From Procambarus clarkii (taxonomy: Eukaryota > Arthropoda > Malacostraca > Decapoda > Cambaridae): a stretch of 64,000 nt of DNA. The stretch's first letter is position 1. Each line of letters starts with the position of its first letter. Made by a program: the position numbers and the translations under genes. Of the stretch, positions 28,690 to 41,819 are shown piece by piece. Below the pieces are notes generated by a model. It was given only the letters and a program-made list of their open reading frames with translations. It did not search any database and was not told where the DNA came from. Location: assembly GCF_040958095.1 (NCBI RefSeq), contig NC_091160.1, positions 39,884,730 through 39,948,729 on the forward strand, written 5' to 3'.

Positions 28690-29340
28690 AATCAATCCTC
28701 TTTCAAGCCTGGATAAAAGCTATACAGGGACATTGCAGTAGCCATACACAAACTAAGACTTGGCTACAAGTGCTGCTGGGAGGTAATAAACCCAATAGTT
28801 AAAGGGTGTCATATATGTGGAACAGGTGCAGAAATGCCACTTTTGCATCACTTACTATTATGTGAAGCAACTGAAGCCCTGCACATCAAACTCAACATTC
28901 AACCACCTGGAGCAGCTGCATTAAATCTATGGGCCCCGTGGCGAAGTGGTAGCACACTCGCATGGCGTTTCGCGAGCACTTTGGCCTAGGTTCATATCCT
29001 GGCCGGGAAGGATTTATTTGGCGCCAATCCTTAACTGTAGCCTCTGTTTACCATCAGTGAATAGGTACCTGGTTGTTAAATGATTTGGCGGGTCGTATTC
29101 CTGGGAAAAATTAGGATTAATTAAGGTTCTGCCTAAAACGCTATGCGTGCTAGTGACTGTATAAGAATGTAAGAACTCTTGTATATAGATCAAATAAATA
29201 AAATAAATGCAAAATCCACAGCGACAACAATGGTTAACAAAGCAGTTGAAGAATGGGACGCACTAGTGAACATTGTGCATCTATACCCGCCACCAAGATA
29301 ATGTTATTAAAACTAAAGACTAAAACCATTGCGAAAAGAA
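28690..29340 (+). mobile_element. retroelement C-terminal fragment interrupted by a SINE
   Basis: The plus strand encodes HKLRLGYKCCWEVINP and CHICGTGAEMPLLHHLL, the Cys/His end of a non-LTR polyprotein. The reading resumes after the SINE with TMVNKAVEEWDALVN. No intact frame remains. Confidence 0.6.
28928..29205 (+). repeat. SINE-2, tRNA-headed
   Basis: Begins ccccgtggcgaagtggtag (A-box-like) with a degenerate B-box ggttcatatcc. The body contains aataggtacctgg and ends in an AAATAAATA tail. A reverse copy is at 63590-63712. Confidence 0.8.
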
Positions 29341-29739
29341 GGAAACTCTACCTTCATTTAAAACTCTGACCCAAATATCACAATAACAAAGTTATCGTGA
29401 ATAACCAAACTCAATTACGGGCTCACTATAGCCCGTGCTACATGGATATTTTGTTCCGAGTTCAAGTTGAAGTATGTTTATTGAGACAAGAGAATACATC
29501 TCAAAGGGATGGAGTAGCTTAGGCTATTTCTACCCTCCTAAGTGTTCCCAGTAGCTGAATCTAAAACAACGACAACCACCATGGGAGGAATGTAATGGTG
29601 GAGAGTGTTCCCCCTACAAAATAAAAAGATACATACGAGCCAGGGCAATTGAGGGCAATATATGATTGTATAACTAGAAAATTACATTAATTAAACACTA
29701 ACTGTTTATTGTGATTACTCAATATATAGCTAAGGACGG

Positions 29740-30230
29740 AATGTCTTGATTAGGGAATTCACTGACATCGGCACTGTAGATACTGTTATTGGACATCATT
29801 AGAGAGTAGAACACTGGCATCGTCACCGTATATATTGTTATTGGACATCATTAGAGAGTAGAAAAGTGACTTGAGAATGGTCCAGGACGGACCGAAACGT
29901 CGTCGTCCCTTCACCTTCTAGTGTGTGGTCTGGTCAACATACTTCAGCCACGTTATTGTGACTCATCGCCTGCATAGAAAAGTGACATCAGCACCATAGA
30001 TACTGTTATTGGACACCGCTTAAAGTGACAATGCATCTTCATCGCAGGCTGAACTTCAAGCTGTATTAGCGAGCTTAAAGAAAAGTAGTAAATAATAGTA
30101 ATGCCTGTGTTTTTAATGATAGAGGAGCGTTGGTGTCATGACATAGTAGAAGACCAGTATATCAGCATATTGTGGACGAGTGTTGAGATAACAGCAGGAA
30201 AGAGTAACAAAAAAAATAGTTGGTAACTAA
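29740..30230 (+). mobile_element. RNase H retroelement fragments with inserted repeat
   Basis: Three partial repeats of the segment encoding [11 protein letters not shown]-like residues (29760, 29815, 29990), then QAELQAVLASLK. It is interrupted at 29865-29975 by an interspersed repeat (core gaccgaaacgtcgtcg) also present at 43835-43935 and 46645-46745. Confidence 0.6.
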
Positions 30231-30239
30231 GATTTATGC

Positions 30240-32330
30240 AGGTTCCTTCACAAGCAGGGACCTGAGCTTGTAGAAGCATCTTAATCACCTTCAGTGGTTA
30301 AGTTTTTAATTGCACACTAGTTTCTCTGTCAGCTATCTCACCCTGTCAGAGTAAAAGAGACAAATATATGTGTATGTATGTGTGTGTATGTATGTATGTG
30401 TGTGTGTATAAAGTATATGTGGAAGCTGATCAGAATTACATTTCACCATTATAAATTGTGTATCTATGTATTTACGTATGTAGCTTAGCCTAATACTATT
30501 AGCCTAATAAAAGCACTACGATCACCTTCTGTGGTTCAATAAATCTCTGAACTGTATGTTTGACAAATCTCTCACCCTGTCCATGGAGGACAGAAGAAAA
30601 TGTATATGTGCTGGTTAGCATTGTAAATGTATGGCCACGTCTGTGGTAGAAAATAATAATAATAAAACAAAACAAGCAGGAATGCTGTTGATATATTAGC
30701 GAAGAGGGCCATGGAAACAATTGTTTTCAGTGTAATATAATTCTTAAGACAAAGCTCAATTTGATCAGTATTTAACTTATTTTCATTGAATAACTATAAT
30801 ATGTGTCCTGTTTAAGTCTGTCAGTTATATCACCTGTGTCAAATACTTCTGTCAACGTGAATGATTTCAAATGTTAAACTGTCACTTAATGAAGCGTTCC
30901 GGCAATCACTAGCGAGTTATGTCATAATTTATTGACTGATTGATGTAGATTAAGTCACCCGAAAGGTGTCACGGGCGTTAGCAGCCCGTAAAGTTATGTC
31001 ATAATGTAAACTGATCTTAATTAGGCTGTGAAATGGTGTACTTCTTTGTCCGACCCGAGGCGAGAATCTGTGTAGTCTCGGAAACATCCCAATTGATTGA
31101 TAAAGATTAAGTCACCCAAGAGGTGGCACGGGCATGAATAGCCAGTAAGTGGTGGCCCTTTTGAGCCATTACCAGTATCAAGAGCTGATACTGGAGATCT
31201 GTGGAGGCGCGACTGCACCCTGCGTGACGGGAAATGTCTCCCGTGGAAACATCCCAGGTGGACTTGGACAATTAGCAGCAGTCAACACTGGGAAAGTCTT
31301 AAGCACAGCTATGGCACGGGATGAAGTATTAATGTCAATTAAAGGCTCTGTCTTGGGACCTCTGTTGTTTACTATAGATATGAATGATTTACGAAGCTTC
31401 ATTTATCTCTGAAATTCTATCCTCAATACTCTGTAAGTTCAATTATATCATTATTATCTTAGTAATAGTAGTTCTTGGGCCATGAGAATCTTCTTGGGAT
31501 TATTTGCATGACTTCATTTTGTACCTTCTCCAACTTGTTTAGTCTGCAAAACAATACAGATATCAAGACATATGGGCAGCATAATCAATAAGAGATCTCA
31601 CAGTATGCCACGTGATTACCATTGGAAATATAGAATATGATTAATAATTGTGTACTGTATGGATTTGTGAGCCCTTGAGGGACCTTATGTAGACTAGGGT
31701 AGAAATAGCCTAAGCTACTCTATCCTTTTTGAGATTTTCGTTTTCTCAATAAACTTACTTGAACTTGAATGAATGACTTAGACACTAGATTGAACATCAA
31801 CATTTACCAGTTTACTGACCATTAGAATATAGTGCAGGAAATCAATGTAGATTGTTTAAAAAATGAATGAGTTTGGATGTATATAAATAAGAGGTACCCC
31901 CGTATAGCCTAATATGCCTTCTACAGTTTCGTTTATTTTTCTCATGCTAAGCTGTGTAAACTCACCATACCTCAAGGAGGAGTCCTAAGACAAGCCCTGT
32001 TATATTAATATAATATTGAAGCAGAGAGTTCCAGTGAAAACTCCTTCAGTACAACTCCAGTCATAGTTGCACACGATATTCTGTTTCGGGTTAAACATAT
32101 TTTTAATGGAGTCAACAAATTTATTCGTAAATTGCTATATGTTTATACTTGAGTTAGTTTACACAAAATTTCTGAATATTGTTTAAATAAGAGAGAGTAT
32201 GGTGATAACATAAGACGTGATCATTATAAACATATACTGTATTATCTAGATTTAGATTTAGAAGTTTAGTTTATTAGTAATATAAAATTTGGAGAAACTT
32301 AGTACAATGTCTTAGTGCTTGAATTGAGGT
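30240..32330. repeat. repeat-rich intergenic DNA
   Basis: No gene seen. It contains a (TG)n-like stretch at 30365-30415, a copy of the cacgggc...gcccgtaa family at 30940-31240, and a short RT piece encoding GSVLGPLLFTIDMNDL at 31340-31400. Confidence 0.6.
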
Positions 32331-32469
32331 GAAGGAAAGACCCAATACATGTGTAAGTGTTTTAATACCAAAATTTCGGATTTAGCCTATTTTCTTTATG
32401 AAAGTAATGTAAACAATGTTCTGCCTATGTCAGTCAGTTTTTTTATTAATATATTAGGTACATTAGGTA

Positions 32470-33610
32470 TATTAGGTAGAAGCTTTTGATACAGTGCCAC
32501 ATGAAAGACTGATTAAAAAAATAGAGTCTCATGGTATTGGGGGTGCTATATTAAGCTGGATTAGGGCATGGCTATACCAAAGGAAACAGAGAGTTAGTAT
32601 AAATGGAATCAAGTCAGAGTGGGAAAATGTTGTAAGTGGAGTGCCTCAAGGCTCTGTCCTGGGACCTCTGTTGTTTATAATATATATAAATGATTTAGAT
32701 TCAGGTTTGAGTAGCAACATTTGCAAATTTGCCGATGATACGAAAATCGGTAGGGAAATTAATTCGGAGGAGGACTCACTATCACTTCAAGTTGATCTAG
32801 ATAGGGTTTTGAAATGGTCAAAGGATTGGCAGATGCAGTTTAATGCTGATAAATGTAAAGTTCTGAGGTTAGGTAATGATGATAGAGTTACAAGATACGA
32901 GCTAGATGGTGTTGTGATTGCGAAGTCGGATTGCGAAAGGGATCTGGGAGTTATGATTAGTAAGAATTTAAAACAAAAGGATCAATGCATAAATGTTCGT
33001 AATAAGGCAAATCGGACACTTGGATTTATTAATCGCAGCGTTAGTAACAAGACACCTGGTGTGGTTCTCAAGCTATATCTTGCTCTAGTTAGGCCCCATT
33101 TAGATTATGCAGTTCAGTTTTGGTCGCCATATTATAGAATGGATATAAATTCACTTGAACGTGTCCAGCGTAGGATGACTAAGTTAATTCCCCAAATTAG
33201 AAATCTTTCATATGAAGAAAGATTAACAAAGCTTAAGTTGCATTCACTGGAAAGGCGAAGAGTTAGGGGTGACATGATAGAGGTTTACAAGTGGATGAAT
33301 TGGACATAACCGGGGGGATATTGATAGGGTATTAAAAGTATCAACACAGGACAGAACACGAAACAATGGATATAAATTGGATAAGTTTAGATTTAGGAAA
33401 GACTTGGGTAAATACTGGTTCAGTAACAGGGTTGTTGATTTGTGGAACCAATTGCCGCGTAACATTGTGGAGGTGGGGTCCCTCGATTGTTTCAAGCACG
33501 GGTTGGACAAGTATATGAGTGGGATTGGGTGGTTATAGAATAGGAGCTGCCTCGTATGGGCCAATAGGCCTTCTGCAGTTACCTTTGTTCTTATGTTCTT
33601 ATGTTCTTAT
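32470..33610 (+). mobile_element. CR1-like non-LTR retrotransposon, 5'-truncated RT
   Basis: A 271-codon frame (32494-33309) holds the RT palm: SGVPQGSVLGPLLFIIYIND near residues 48-67 and catalytic FADD at 79-82, then DKCKVLRLG and ALVRPHLDYAVQFWSP. Upstream, EAFDTVPHERL runs into it. A frameshift near 33305 is followed by a further open part (DRVLKVSTQDRTRNNGY, ending GIGWL, stop at 33536-33538). The 3' end is a short TTCTTATG repeat at 33588-33610, the usual CR1/L2-type terminus. The endonuclease is missing. Its 3' end recurs in reverse at 44283-44350 and 48278-48480. Confidence 0.9.
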
Positions 33611-33649
33611 GTACATCTGCATTTGTGCAGCTACCCTAGACTATATGAA

Positions 33650-34190
33650 GGGGAGTACAGTGTGTCCAAAAAGCTAGCTACGTGATGCTAAAAAAATCCC
33701 CATCACACAGGGTGGATAGTCATACAGAGGCATGTGATAAGTTGTCTGCCCTGGCAGACTCTGGGTTCGTTATGAGGATATCATCAACACAAGAGTGAAT
33801 AAGGTAGCAGTGATACTAAAAGTCCCCATCTCGCAGGATGGTTAGTCATACAGGGCCATATGTTTAGTAGCCTGCACTGGCAAATTTTGAGTACACTGTG
33901 AGGATATCTTCAAGAACACGATAATGAATAAAGTAATTGCAAAGCTCCAGGTACCTCATGCCAACTGGTCTGAAAGGTCTAATAACTGGCCATTCAGTGA
34001 TGTAATGTGGGAGGTCATGCCGCAGTTCCTGCTCACAGAGTTTGCACCTGGAGTGCTCAGGATTGGGAGATCTGTCACCTGTAGCCACCTGCCACAGGTA
34101 ACGGTAACCCAACCTGATCCTGGCAACCACTGTGTCGCACAGTCTGGTGGACAGTGCGACACAGTGGTCCACAGTTTACCATCTTCATGA
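33650..34190 (-). mobile_element. retroelement 3' fragment (minus copy of the 26029 family)
   Basis: The minus strand encodes RLGYRYLWQVATGDRSP, CKLCEQELRHDLPHYI and FRPVGMRYLELCNYF, parallel to the plus-strand copy at 26029. The 3' noncoding part (33660-33860) has the recurring ggatggttagtcatacag. Confidence 0.75.
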
Positions 34191-34789
34191 AGGAAGGTAC
34201 ATTCGGATGAATTCTCGGATGAATTCTTTCATCAGAGAATTTAGTATTATAACACTTACATATGTATTAGGTCTTTCCTTCACTTTCCTATAACATTTAT
34301 TACAGTTGCGGCTGCAGTGAGCAGATGTACAACCACAGAAATAACTTCTAGCTTCGAATTAAGGTGAAGAGATGCGTATTGACAGAACATATGCAACACA
34401 AAACTAGCATGATAAGAAGATAATTCGAAAGATACCTAATATAAACTTATACTATGAAGGTGTAGATATTTGCACACCCTCAGTATTTCATATCAACAGA
34501 TTTACGAGGTTGCCTCAGTTACTATCACTGGGCGCGACTCATGTATCATAGCTCTGACTTCAGTAGGATTTAAAATAATTGTCAATAAACCATCTTTTTG
34601 TGACTAATTCCTTAATAAAGGTCCTAAGTCGGAAGGTAGATGTCGGAAGCTTAATTGCTTAGATATGAACGAGAAAATTATAGATAATATGGAAAGTGTC
34701 TAATTATTTAGGATATTAAAAAATGGAACATAGATCAAGCGTCGAACTATTCCTCGGCGGGTCGGGAAACAAACTTTTTTGTTAAACAT

Positions 34790-35540
34790 CTTGCCAAATT
34801 ACCTTTTTTTATTAACAAGCTTAGGTATACACAGCAATGTGCTGTTACCCTATTATATATGAAGGATTAAAAACTAGCTATAAGTTCATCTAATATTCCC
34901 ATCTCACAGGATGGTTAATCATACACGGAATCAGGGGAGGAAATACCTACCTCAGTACAAAAATAAATTAACTGACTAAATATTAACGTTATGATTTTTA
35001 TAAGAGCTAACCACTGAACATGGAAATATTATATTATATTTATTTTTACCAGTTTCTATCAAATTCCTCTCAGATAATGTCTTTTTAACAAGCTTAGGTA
35101 TACACAACAATGTGCTTCTACCCTATTCTGTAGAAGCCCCTTTTGATCTACCACACAGTGTAGATAAAAAACCAGCTACACCCACATCCAACATCCCCAC
35201 TTCACAGGACAGCTAGTCATAAATGGAATCAGGAGAGAGCATAAAAAGTAAGGTATCTATTAGCCTCCACTTTCAAAATCTGGGTACAGCACAAGAATAT
35301 CTTCAACTTCATACACTTCTTAGTATATGAAATAATTACAAATATCAGAGTACCTCATACCATTTGGTCTGAAATCACTGATAACAGGGCAATCACAAAT
35401 TAGTGTTGGAGAGTATGTCCCAACTCTTGTTCACATACTTTACAACTGGAATGTTCACCATTGGGGGATTCATTACTTGCAGCCACCTGCCATAAATATC
35501 GATATCCCAAATTACCCGGAAGAGTGACGTATCTGTAAAA
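34790..35540 (-). mobile_element. decayed copies of the same retroelement 3' region
   Basis: The 3' noncoding parts at 34790-34960 and 35080-35240 and a coding remnant at 35280-35530 resemble 33650-34100. The fragment ends only about 30 bp before the AMT-B TATA candidate. Confidence 0.6.
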
Positions 35541-35544
35541 AGTA

Positions 35545-35577
35545 CCAATCGGCAACTTGGTTGCTCACCTATATATA
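35545..35577 (+). promoter_or_regulatory. candidate AMT-B promoter (CCAAT, TATA)
   Basis: TATATATA at 35570-35577 with CCAAT at 35545-35549. Initiation near 35600 would give a leader of about 175 nt before the ATG at 35776. This rests on position only. Confidence 0.4.
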
Positions 35578-35775
35578 CTCCAGAGGGTCGCTGAAATTAG
35601 GTATTAGGTAGCAGGTCCTGGCAGCGGGAGGGCGAGATCCTCGGAGCTGCTTGGCTTGCTCCACATTACATCCACGGGAATTTACGACGTGTTAATTTTG
35701 TCTGGAAATTTATTTTGCTAATAATTTTTAAGCTACAATTTGAGAGAGCTGGAAGCCTCGTTGCCAGCAACCAAT

Positions 35776-38700
35776 ATGGATGCCGGACACAATATTAGTT
35801 TACTAATGTCTGGCGAGAACCCGACGCCAATGTCCCGGGAACTGGACATCCTGCAGAAGGACCTGGACACCCTCTTCCTCATTGTGTTCGGCATCCTCAT
35901 ATTCAGTAAGTACCAAAATCTGTGTTTTCTCTCTTTTTTCAAGTATTTAAACATATATATGGCACCTATTTCACATTTTGTATATTAATAAAATAGTTGT
36001 ATAATAGTACAATAATCTGTGTGTTAGATTTTGTTTTATTATGCTTAGAATAATGTATTTGGAATGCAATTTGTACTTTTGACTAACATTTGTTTATAAT
36101 TTCAGTCTTGCAGACCGGGTTCGCTTTCCTTGAGGCAGGTTCCGTAAGGTCCAAGAACACCACCAACATCCTTCTCAAGAACATGCTCGATGTCTGTAAG
36201 TTATCAAACACCTTCTTTATTTGTTATCGTATCTGGCTTATGTCTGGTGAACCAGCACATGATTTTCTTATTCCTATCTCATAGCTAAAATACGCTCTCA
36301 ATGTATATAACTTTGCCGACTCTTGTATTCCTGTAATTTCCTGGTTTTGTTTTTCCTTCTGCTGGTGTTATATACTAAATTGTTCTCTGTATTTAACTGA
36401 CTTCCTCCCACCAAGCCTCACGTAGTAATAATGATATGAATTCCACAATCGTCCCCACCCTGTACTAACCATCTGCCCTGTTACTCTCCCCAGTCATTGG
36501 TGGCATAGCGTACTGGCTGGTGGGGTTCCCGCTGGCGTTTGGAGGCGGGAACAGCTTCTCTGGTACAGAGTACTGGGCGTCGTACGGGCTGTCGGACGAG
36601 CACCTGGCCTTTTGGTTCTTCCAGTTCGTCATCGCCACCACAGCCTCCACCATCATCTCGGGGTCCATGGCTGAGCGGTGTGCCTTCAATGCTTATCTCA
36701 TCTACACGACCGTGCTGTCAGGTGGGTGTGAAGCCTCTTTCTCTCTGTAAAGTATATTTCAAATTTAGCAGGATACTTTACACTATTTTGTGGTCAATGA
36801 ATAAATAACTTTACTCACTGGCTTTATTTATATAATTTAGATAATATTTGAGAGGAACCTTAACAGGGCAATCTTGAGAGAAAGACAATTTTTTAGACAA
36901 TAATAGCCTAACACTGATCATTATAATTAAACTTTGTGTTTCTCAATAAATTTAAAAGGCAATGCAAACAATAATACATTCCCCACGGAATTAATAGATA
37001 CATTATAAAATACAGCAGTGTTGGTACAGCTGTAGTGTGCCGTGTTTTAATCATGTTTGTGTGTTGTAACAGCTCAGTTATGATAATATTTGTGTTTGTA
37101 CAGCTGTGGTGTACCCGGTAGTGTCACATTGGACCTGGTCAGACGTTGGCTGGCTCAAGACTCAACACTACCAGGACTTCGGTGGCTCCGGCGTCGTCCA
37201 CCTCACAGGGGGCGTGGCAGCTCTTGTTGGGGCTGTAATTCTTGGGCCCAGAATCGGTCGCTTCGGACCCAAGGGCAAGGAGATACGTGGACACTCTGTG
37301 CCGGTATGTTCATAGAACAGTGGTAATATATTATAATCTGAAGTCATGAAGCAAGATATAAATATTTGTGGATTATCATGTTTAATACAAATATTACACG
37401 TCAAGGTGGAGGTGTAAAGTTGTGTTTGAATTTCCAGCTGGCAGCTCTGGGAGGCTTCATCCTGCTCTTCGGGTTCCTGGCCTTCAACGGAGGGTCCCAA
37501 GCGTCCATCAGCCACGAGGGTGATGCTGTAGCCATTGCCAAGGCTGTCTTTAACACTGTGATCTCGGCGTCTTCAGGAGGCATCGCTGTGCTCTTGGTGT
37601 ACCGTTCTGTGCTGTGTGGGAGGGAGTCCACCTGGTCCTTCCTAATGGCTCTTAATGGTTCTCTAGCTGGCATGGTATGTACCGCTCTGCGCTGTGTGGC
37701 CGGGAGTCCATTAGTGCTAGTATGATGGACTCTGCTCGCTGTAAATTTTCATTGACAGACGTTTGATTTAAACTTAACTTAGTATTATGATAACATAACA
37801 AATTTCTTATCAAAATGGTGTTACTTGCAATATGTCTGAATTTGTTTATCCAATGCTTAAGGACATGTTTCCATGACAGGTGTCAATCAGTGCCGGGTGC
37901 AACGTTATGCGGCCGTGGAGTGCCTGTGTCATTGGCACAGTGGGTGGATCAGTGTTCCTCGCCATCCACACCCTTCTGCCCAAGTTGAAGGGTACGTTAC
38001 TGATTCTCTCGCCGCTCAGTTTTCTTAACTTTGTCTCATGAAGGCAACAAGTAGCCGGCTTTATCTAACTTGAGTTTGAAATATTTTAACTTTAACGTTA
38101 TGTTCTGTAGATGGCATATACTTAAATAATAATATTTATACAATTTTATATTATTGGGAAGTGTACGTGCATATTGGGACTGTTGAGGTTGTGAGTGTAA
38201 AGTTAATTAATATTTCTTCCACAGTTGACGACCCACTTGATGCTGTGGCTGTGCACATGGGAGGTGGGTTGTGGGGGCTGGTTGCTGTGGCCCTCTTCCA
38301 GGATGGTGGCATTGTGTACGGGGGCAGCGCGGAGGTCCTCGCCTGGAACATAGTGGGGGCGCTGGCCATAGTGGCCTGGTCTGGTGGTCTCTGTTTAGTT
38401 ATGTTTGGTTCCCTCAGGCTGCTCGGCCTCTTGAGGGTGCCTCCAGAAATGGAAATTGCAGGCAAGTGAAGATAATACATAAAGTTTTCACTTTTGTATT
38501 ATATAATTGATAATTGTTATATTTTTAGTGTTATGAACGCATTCATTATACATTGTATATGTTCTATATCTCTAACAATATCTGTACGCCAGGAATGGAC
38601 ATCTTGAAGCACGGGGAGCCAGCCTACCCAGCTGACGCTTGGCTGGAGAGCCAGTACGATGGATCCGTAAACACTCAGGAGAACAAGAGGAATTCAAGTA

Positions 38701-39142
38701 AGTTGTAAACTAAGTTGCTTTTAAAGTTTTGTGTGTGATGTTTATTTACTTGATATTAATGAAATGCATCATAGAAGTTCATACAGTTTTGTCATCAACA
38801 TTTTCCACTATTCATCTAATCCATTATTTTCCAGATCTTCCACCCAACATGTCTGCCCCGGAAGAATTTGGCTTGACTAATTCCCAGGACCCAGCTCCAG
38901 TCCCTGGACACCTTGTATACTGGAGTCGTGCAGGACCAGTCCCATCCCACCTCTCACCCGTCGTGTCCCTCAACAACCACGAAGCTAACCACTTGAACTC
39001 CAACAATAGTGTCTCTGAAGCTGGCTTCACAATCCGACTGGGAGACCATGATCTGCGAGTCCTCGTTGAACCCAGAGATCAACGTGGTCAAGATCCTCAG
39101 TGTTACACCAATGAGGCTTTTGACGAAACCACAAAGCTTTAA
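35776..39142 (+). CDS. AMT-B: complete ammonium transporter, 9 exons, 548 residues
   Basis: Amt/MEP-family ammonium transporter of the plasma membrane. Exons: 35776-35905, 36106-36195, 36494-36721, 37104-37303, 37438-37674, 37880-37991, 38225-38461, 38593-38697, 38835-39142. The coding length is 1647 nt and all phases agree. Signatures: [19 protein letters not shown] (TM1), [13 protein letters not shown] with pore His182, [11 protein letters not shown] with Ser236, [14 protein letters not shown] with pore His343, and [13 protein letters not shown] opening the cytoplasmic tail. An in-frame TTG lies upstream, but ATG 35776 matches the AMT-A start. The intron 7 donor is GC (GCAAGT). Where most relatives have a gate Phe (FQFxFA), this protein reads FQFVIA. 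Introns are short (112-382 bp). Known roles of the family suggest ammonia excretion in gill. Confidence 0.95.
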
Positions 39143-39375
39143 GATTATCTTTTATTTGTCATTACTTATGAAAGTATTTGTATGTTGTCATTACTTATGA
39201 AAGTATTTGTATGTTGTCATTACTTATGAAAGTATTTGTATGTTGTCATTACTTATGAAAGTATTTGTATGTTGTCATTACTTATGAAAGTATGTGTATG
39301 TTGTCATTACTTATGAAAGTGGGTGTATGTTTGTCATTACTTATGAGAGTATGTGTGTTTGTCATTACTTATGAA
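39140..39375 (+). repeat. 29-bp minisatellite in AMT-B 3' UTR, about 8 copies
   Basis: The unit contains ttgtcattacttatgaaagt and starts within about 20 bp of the stop codon, so it is expected to be transcribed in the 3' untranslated region. The last copies drift. Confidence 0.9.
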
Positions 39376-39412
39376 ACCTCAAAACTCTGAGATTCTCTGT
39401 TCGTTCTTCGAC

Positions 39413-39418
39413 ATTAAA
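39413..39418 (+). terminator. candidate AMT-B polyadenylation signal
   Basis: ATTAAA about 270 bp after the stop, just beyond the 29-bp array. Confidence 0.4.
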
Positions 39419-39959
39419 GCTTGCCTGTATTGATTCGGTAAATTGACTTAATTAATTTATATTATTTTTCTGCACTAATTACATGAAATATATTATATAT
39501 ATTTTTGTATATATATTTTTTTATTCGGTGAACTTAGTAAGAAATCTGATAAACTAAAGGTTTAACAAGAATTACGTTAAGGTAAAGGATGTTGACAGAG
39601 AAAGATGGCGAGCATATTTTACGACTTAAAGTAGGGACTGGAATGAAGTATGAAGTATGGAGGGACTTGAAGTATGTGCCTAGCCACATACCTTCGCCCG
39701 ACAGTCTTCCAAGAACTGCCATCGCTTATGCACTCTAATTGTGCATTTTTTTACATTTGCATTGTTCTTAATGGGTTGTATTCAAGTGTTTAACTATCAA
39801 TAAGTTTCCTATTCTCGGATAATTACTTCCTGTTGTCTGGTCTTGATGATTTGATGGCCCATAAGATAATAGACTTGCGGTGGATTACTACCTAACTGGA
39901 TGTAAGATAACATAAGAAATGATTTTAACATGTTTGAAAGGAGTAAGGAAAACAAAAAG

Positions 39960-40740
39960 GAATTATAAAGTGGAGACATTTCCCCAACGGAGATATCACC
40001 CGCCAGAGACATTACCTGCCAGACACATCATCCATCAGACACATCATCCACCAGAATCATCACCCACCAGACACATGATCCACCAGTATCATCACCCACC
40101 AGACACATCACCCACCAGACACATCATCCACCAGAATCATCACCCATCATCCACCAGAATCATCACCCACCAGACACATCATCCACCAGAGTCATCATCC
40201 ACCAGAATCATCACCCATCATCCACATTATCCACCAGAATCTTCACCCACCAGACACATCATCCACCAGAGTCATCATTCACCAGAATCATCACCCACCA
40301 GACACATCATCCACCAGTATCATCACCCACCAGACACATCATCCACCAGAGTCATCATTCACCAGAATCATCACCCACCAAACACATCATCCACCAGTAT
40401 CATCACCCATCCGACACATGATCCACCAGTATCATCACCCTCCAGAATCATTACTCACCAGACACATCATCCACCAGAATCATCACCCACCAGACACATC
40501 ATCCACCAGAATCATCACCCACCAGACACATCATCCACCAGTATCATCACCTACCAGACACATCACCCACCAGACACAGCATCCACCAGAATCATCACCC
40601 ATCAGGCACATCATCCACCAGAATCATCACCCACCAGACACATGATCCACCAGTATCATCACCCACCAGACACATCACCCACCAAAATCATCACTCGTCA
40701 GACACATCATCCACCAGACTCATCATCCACCAGAGACAAT
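39960..40740. repeat. minisatellite of 15-16-bp subunits (catccaccagaatca type)
   Basis: Alternating subunits such as cacccaccagacacat and catccaccagaatcat run for about 780 bp. Many units keep one frame open (298 codons, His/Pro-rich), but that frame has no conserved domain and starts in unrelated sequence. It is treated as a satellite. Confidence 0.85.
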
Positions 40741-41240
40741 CTTCCATATAACATTGAGGAGGGCGACGTTGAGGGACCTGTACCATGGGCTGTGGGGCGC
40801 CCGTGTGCTTCCTGAGGCCCACCACCACCAGACACTCGGCCTCGTACTGGATGGCCTCCATCAGGCTGCACTTGTCCATCGAAAATCGTCAGCTGTTAAG
40901 ATACGTAGCCACGTTGGTGTTGAACAAACCTGTGGTGTCGCACAAGAGATATATCACATTTTGAGTCAAATCAATTATGTTGAATTAAATAAATATATGT
41001 ATTTAAGACAGAATGTTTTTTCTGCTCAAGGGGTGGGGGGGGGGGGGGCAGACGCTTGGACCTAGCCTCATCCAGCGTTGAAGGGTGAGTAATGTTGGCT
41101 ATGTGCCCAGAGTGGGAGCGTCGGGGTCTATCTCCTCTACTCCCATTTAAAAGGAGTCGGCATCAATGACCCTTTCTAAATATATCTGGGAAAGGTGGCT
41201 GTCTGAGTCTATAGAACTTCTTCTCTCCACCCTTCCTTGG

Positions 41241-41242
<2 letters not shown>

Positions 41243-41334
<92 letters not shown>
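41243..41334. repeat. (TA)n microsatellite
   Basis: Pure TA. It is followed by gtcgcacctcactattttcg, distantly like the termini of the foldback elements at 42064 and 42516. Confidence 0.97.
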
Positions 41335-41338
<4 letters not shown>

Positions 41339-41819
41339 GCACCTCACTATTTTCGCCTAAAATGCAGAGTGATTTTCGTTATTTTCAAATATTTCTTTCC
41401 AAATTGGTTTATTCCAAATAATATTTTATAATATTTAGAACAAGAATTACTGACTTAGTTGTAAGGATTGGTTAACCTAATAAGAACATTTCTTAATATA
41501 ATATTACTATATTATATTACTATATTATATTAGGAACATGAAATACTGAGTTAGTTATGTTAATTTAGGTTATGATAGGTTTGGTCGTATTTTTATGTTA
41601 GTTTCAAACTAAAAATACGTTTAATCATATAAAATATAATGGAAAGCTATATTATTTCATAAGACTTTTTTTTAGAAAAATATATATCTTTAGGAAAACT
41701 CTGCTTGTTTGTTTGAATGGCAATCAGGCTTCTTTGCTGAATGGCATTCAGGCTTGTTTGCATTTGTGTTCCTCACGTGTGCCCAAAAGAATGAGGTGAT
41801 TTGATAAAATGCTATGCCC

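Noticed and set aside
35740-35775. Upstream in-frame start for AMT-B
   Set aside because: The extra residues begin at a TTG. The ATG at 35776 aligns with the AMT-A start and is preferred.
39919-40815. A 298-codon His/Pro-rich open frame
   Set aside because: It is a translated minisatellite with no domain, no splice support and no homologous frame in the window.
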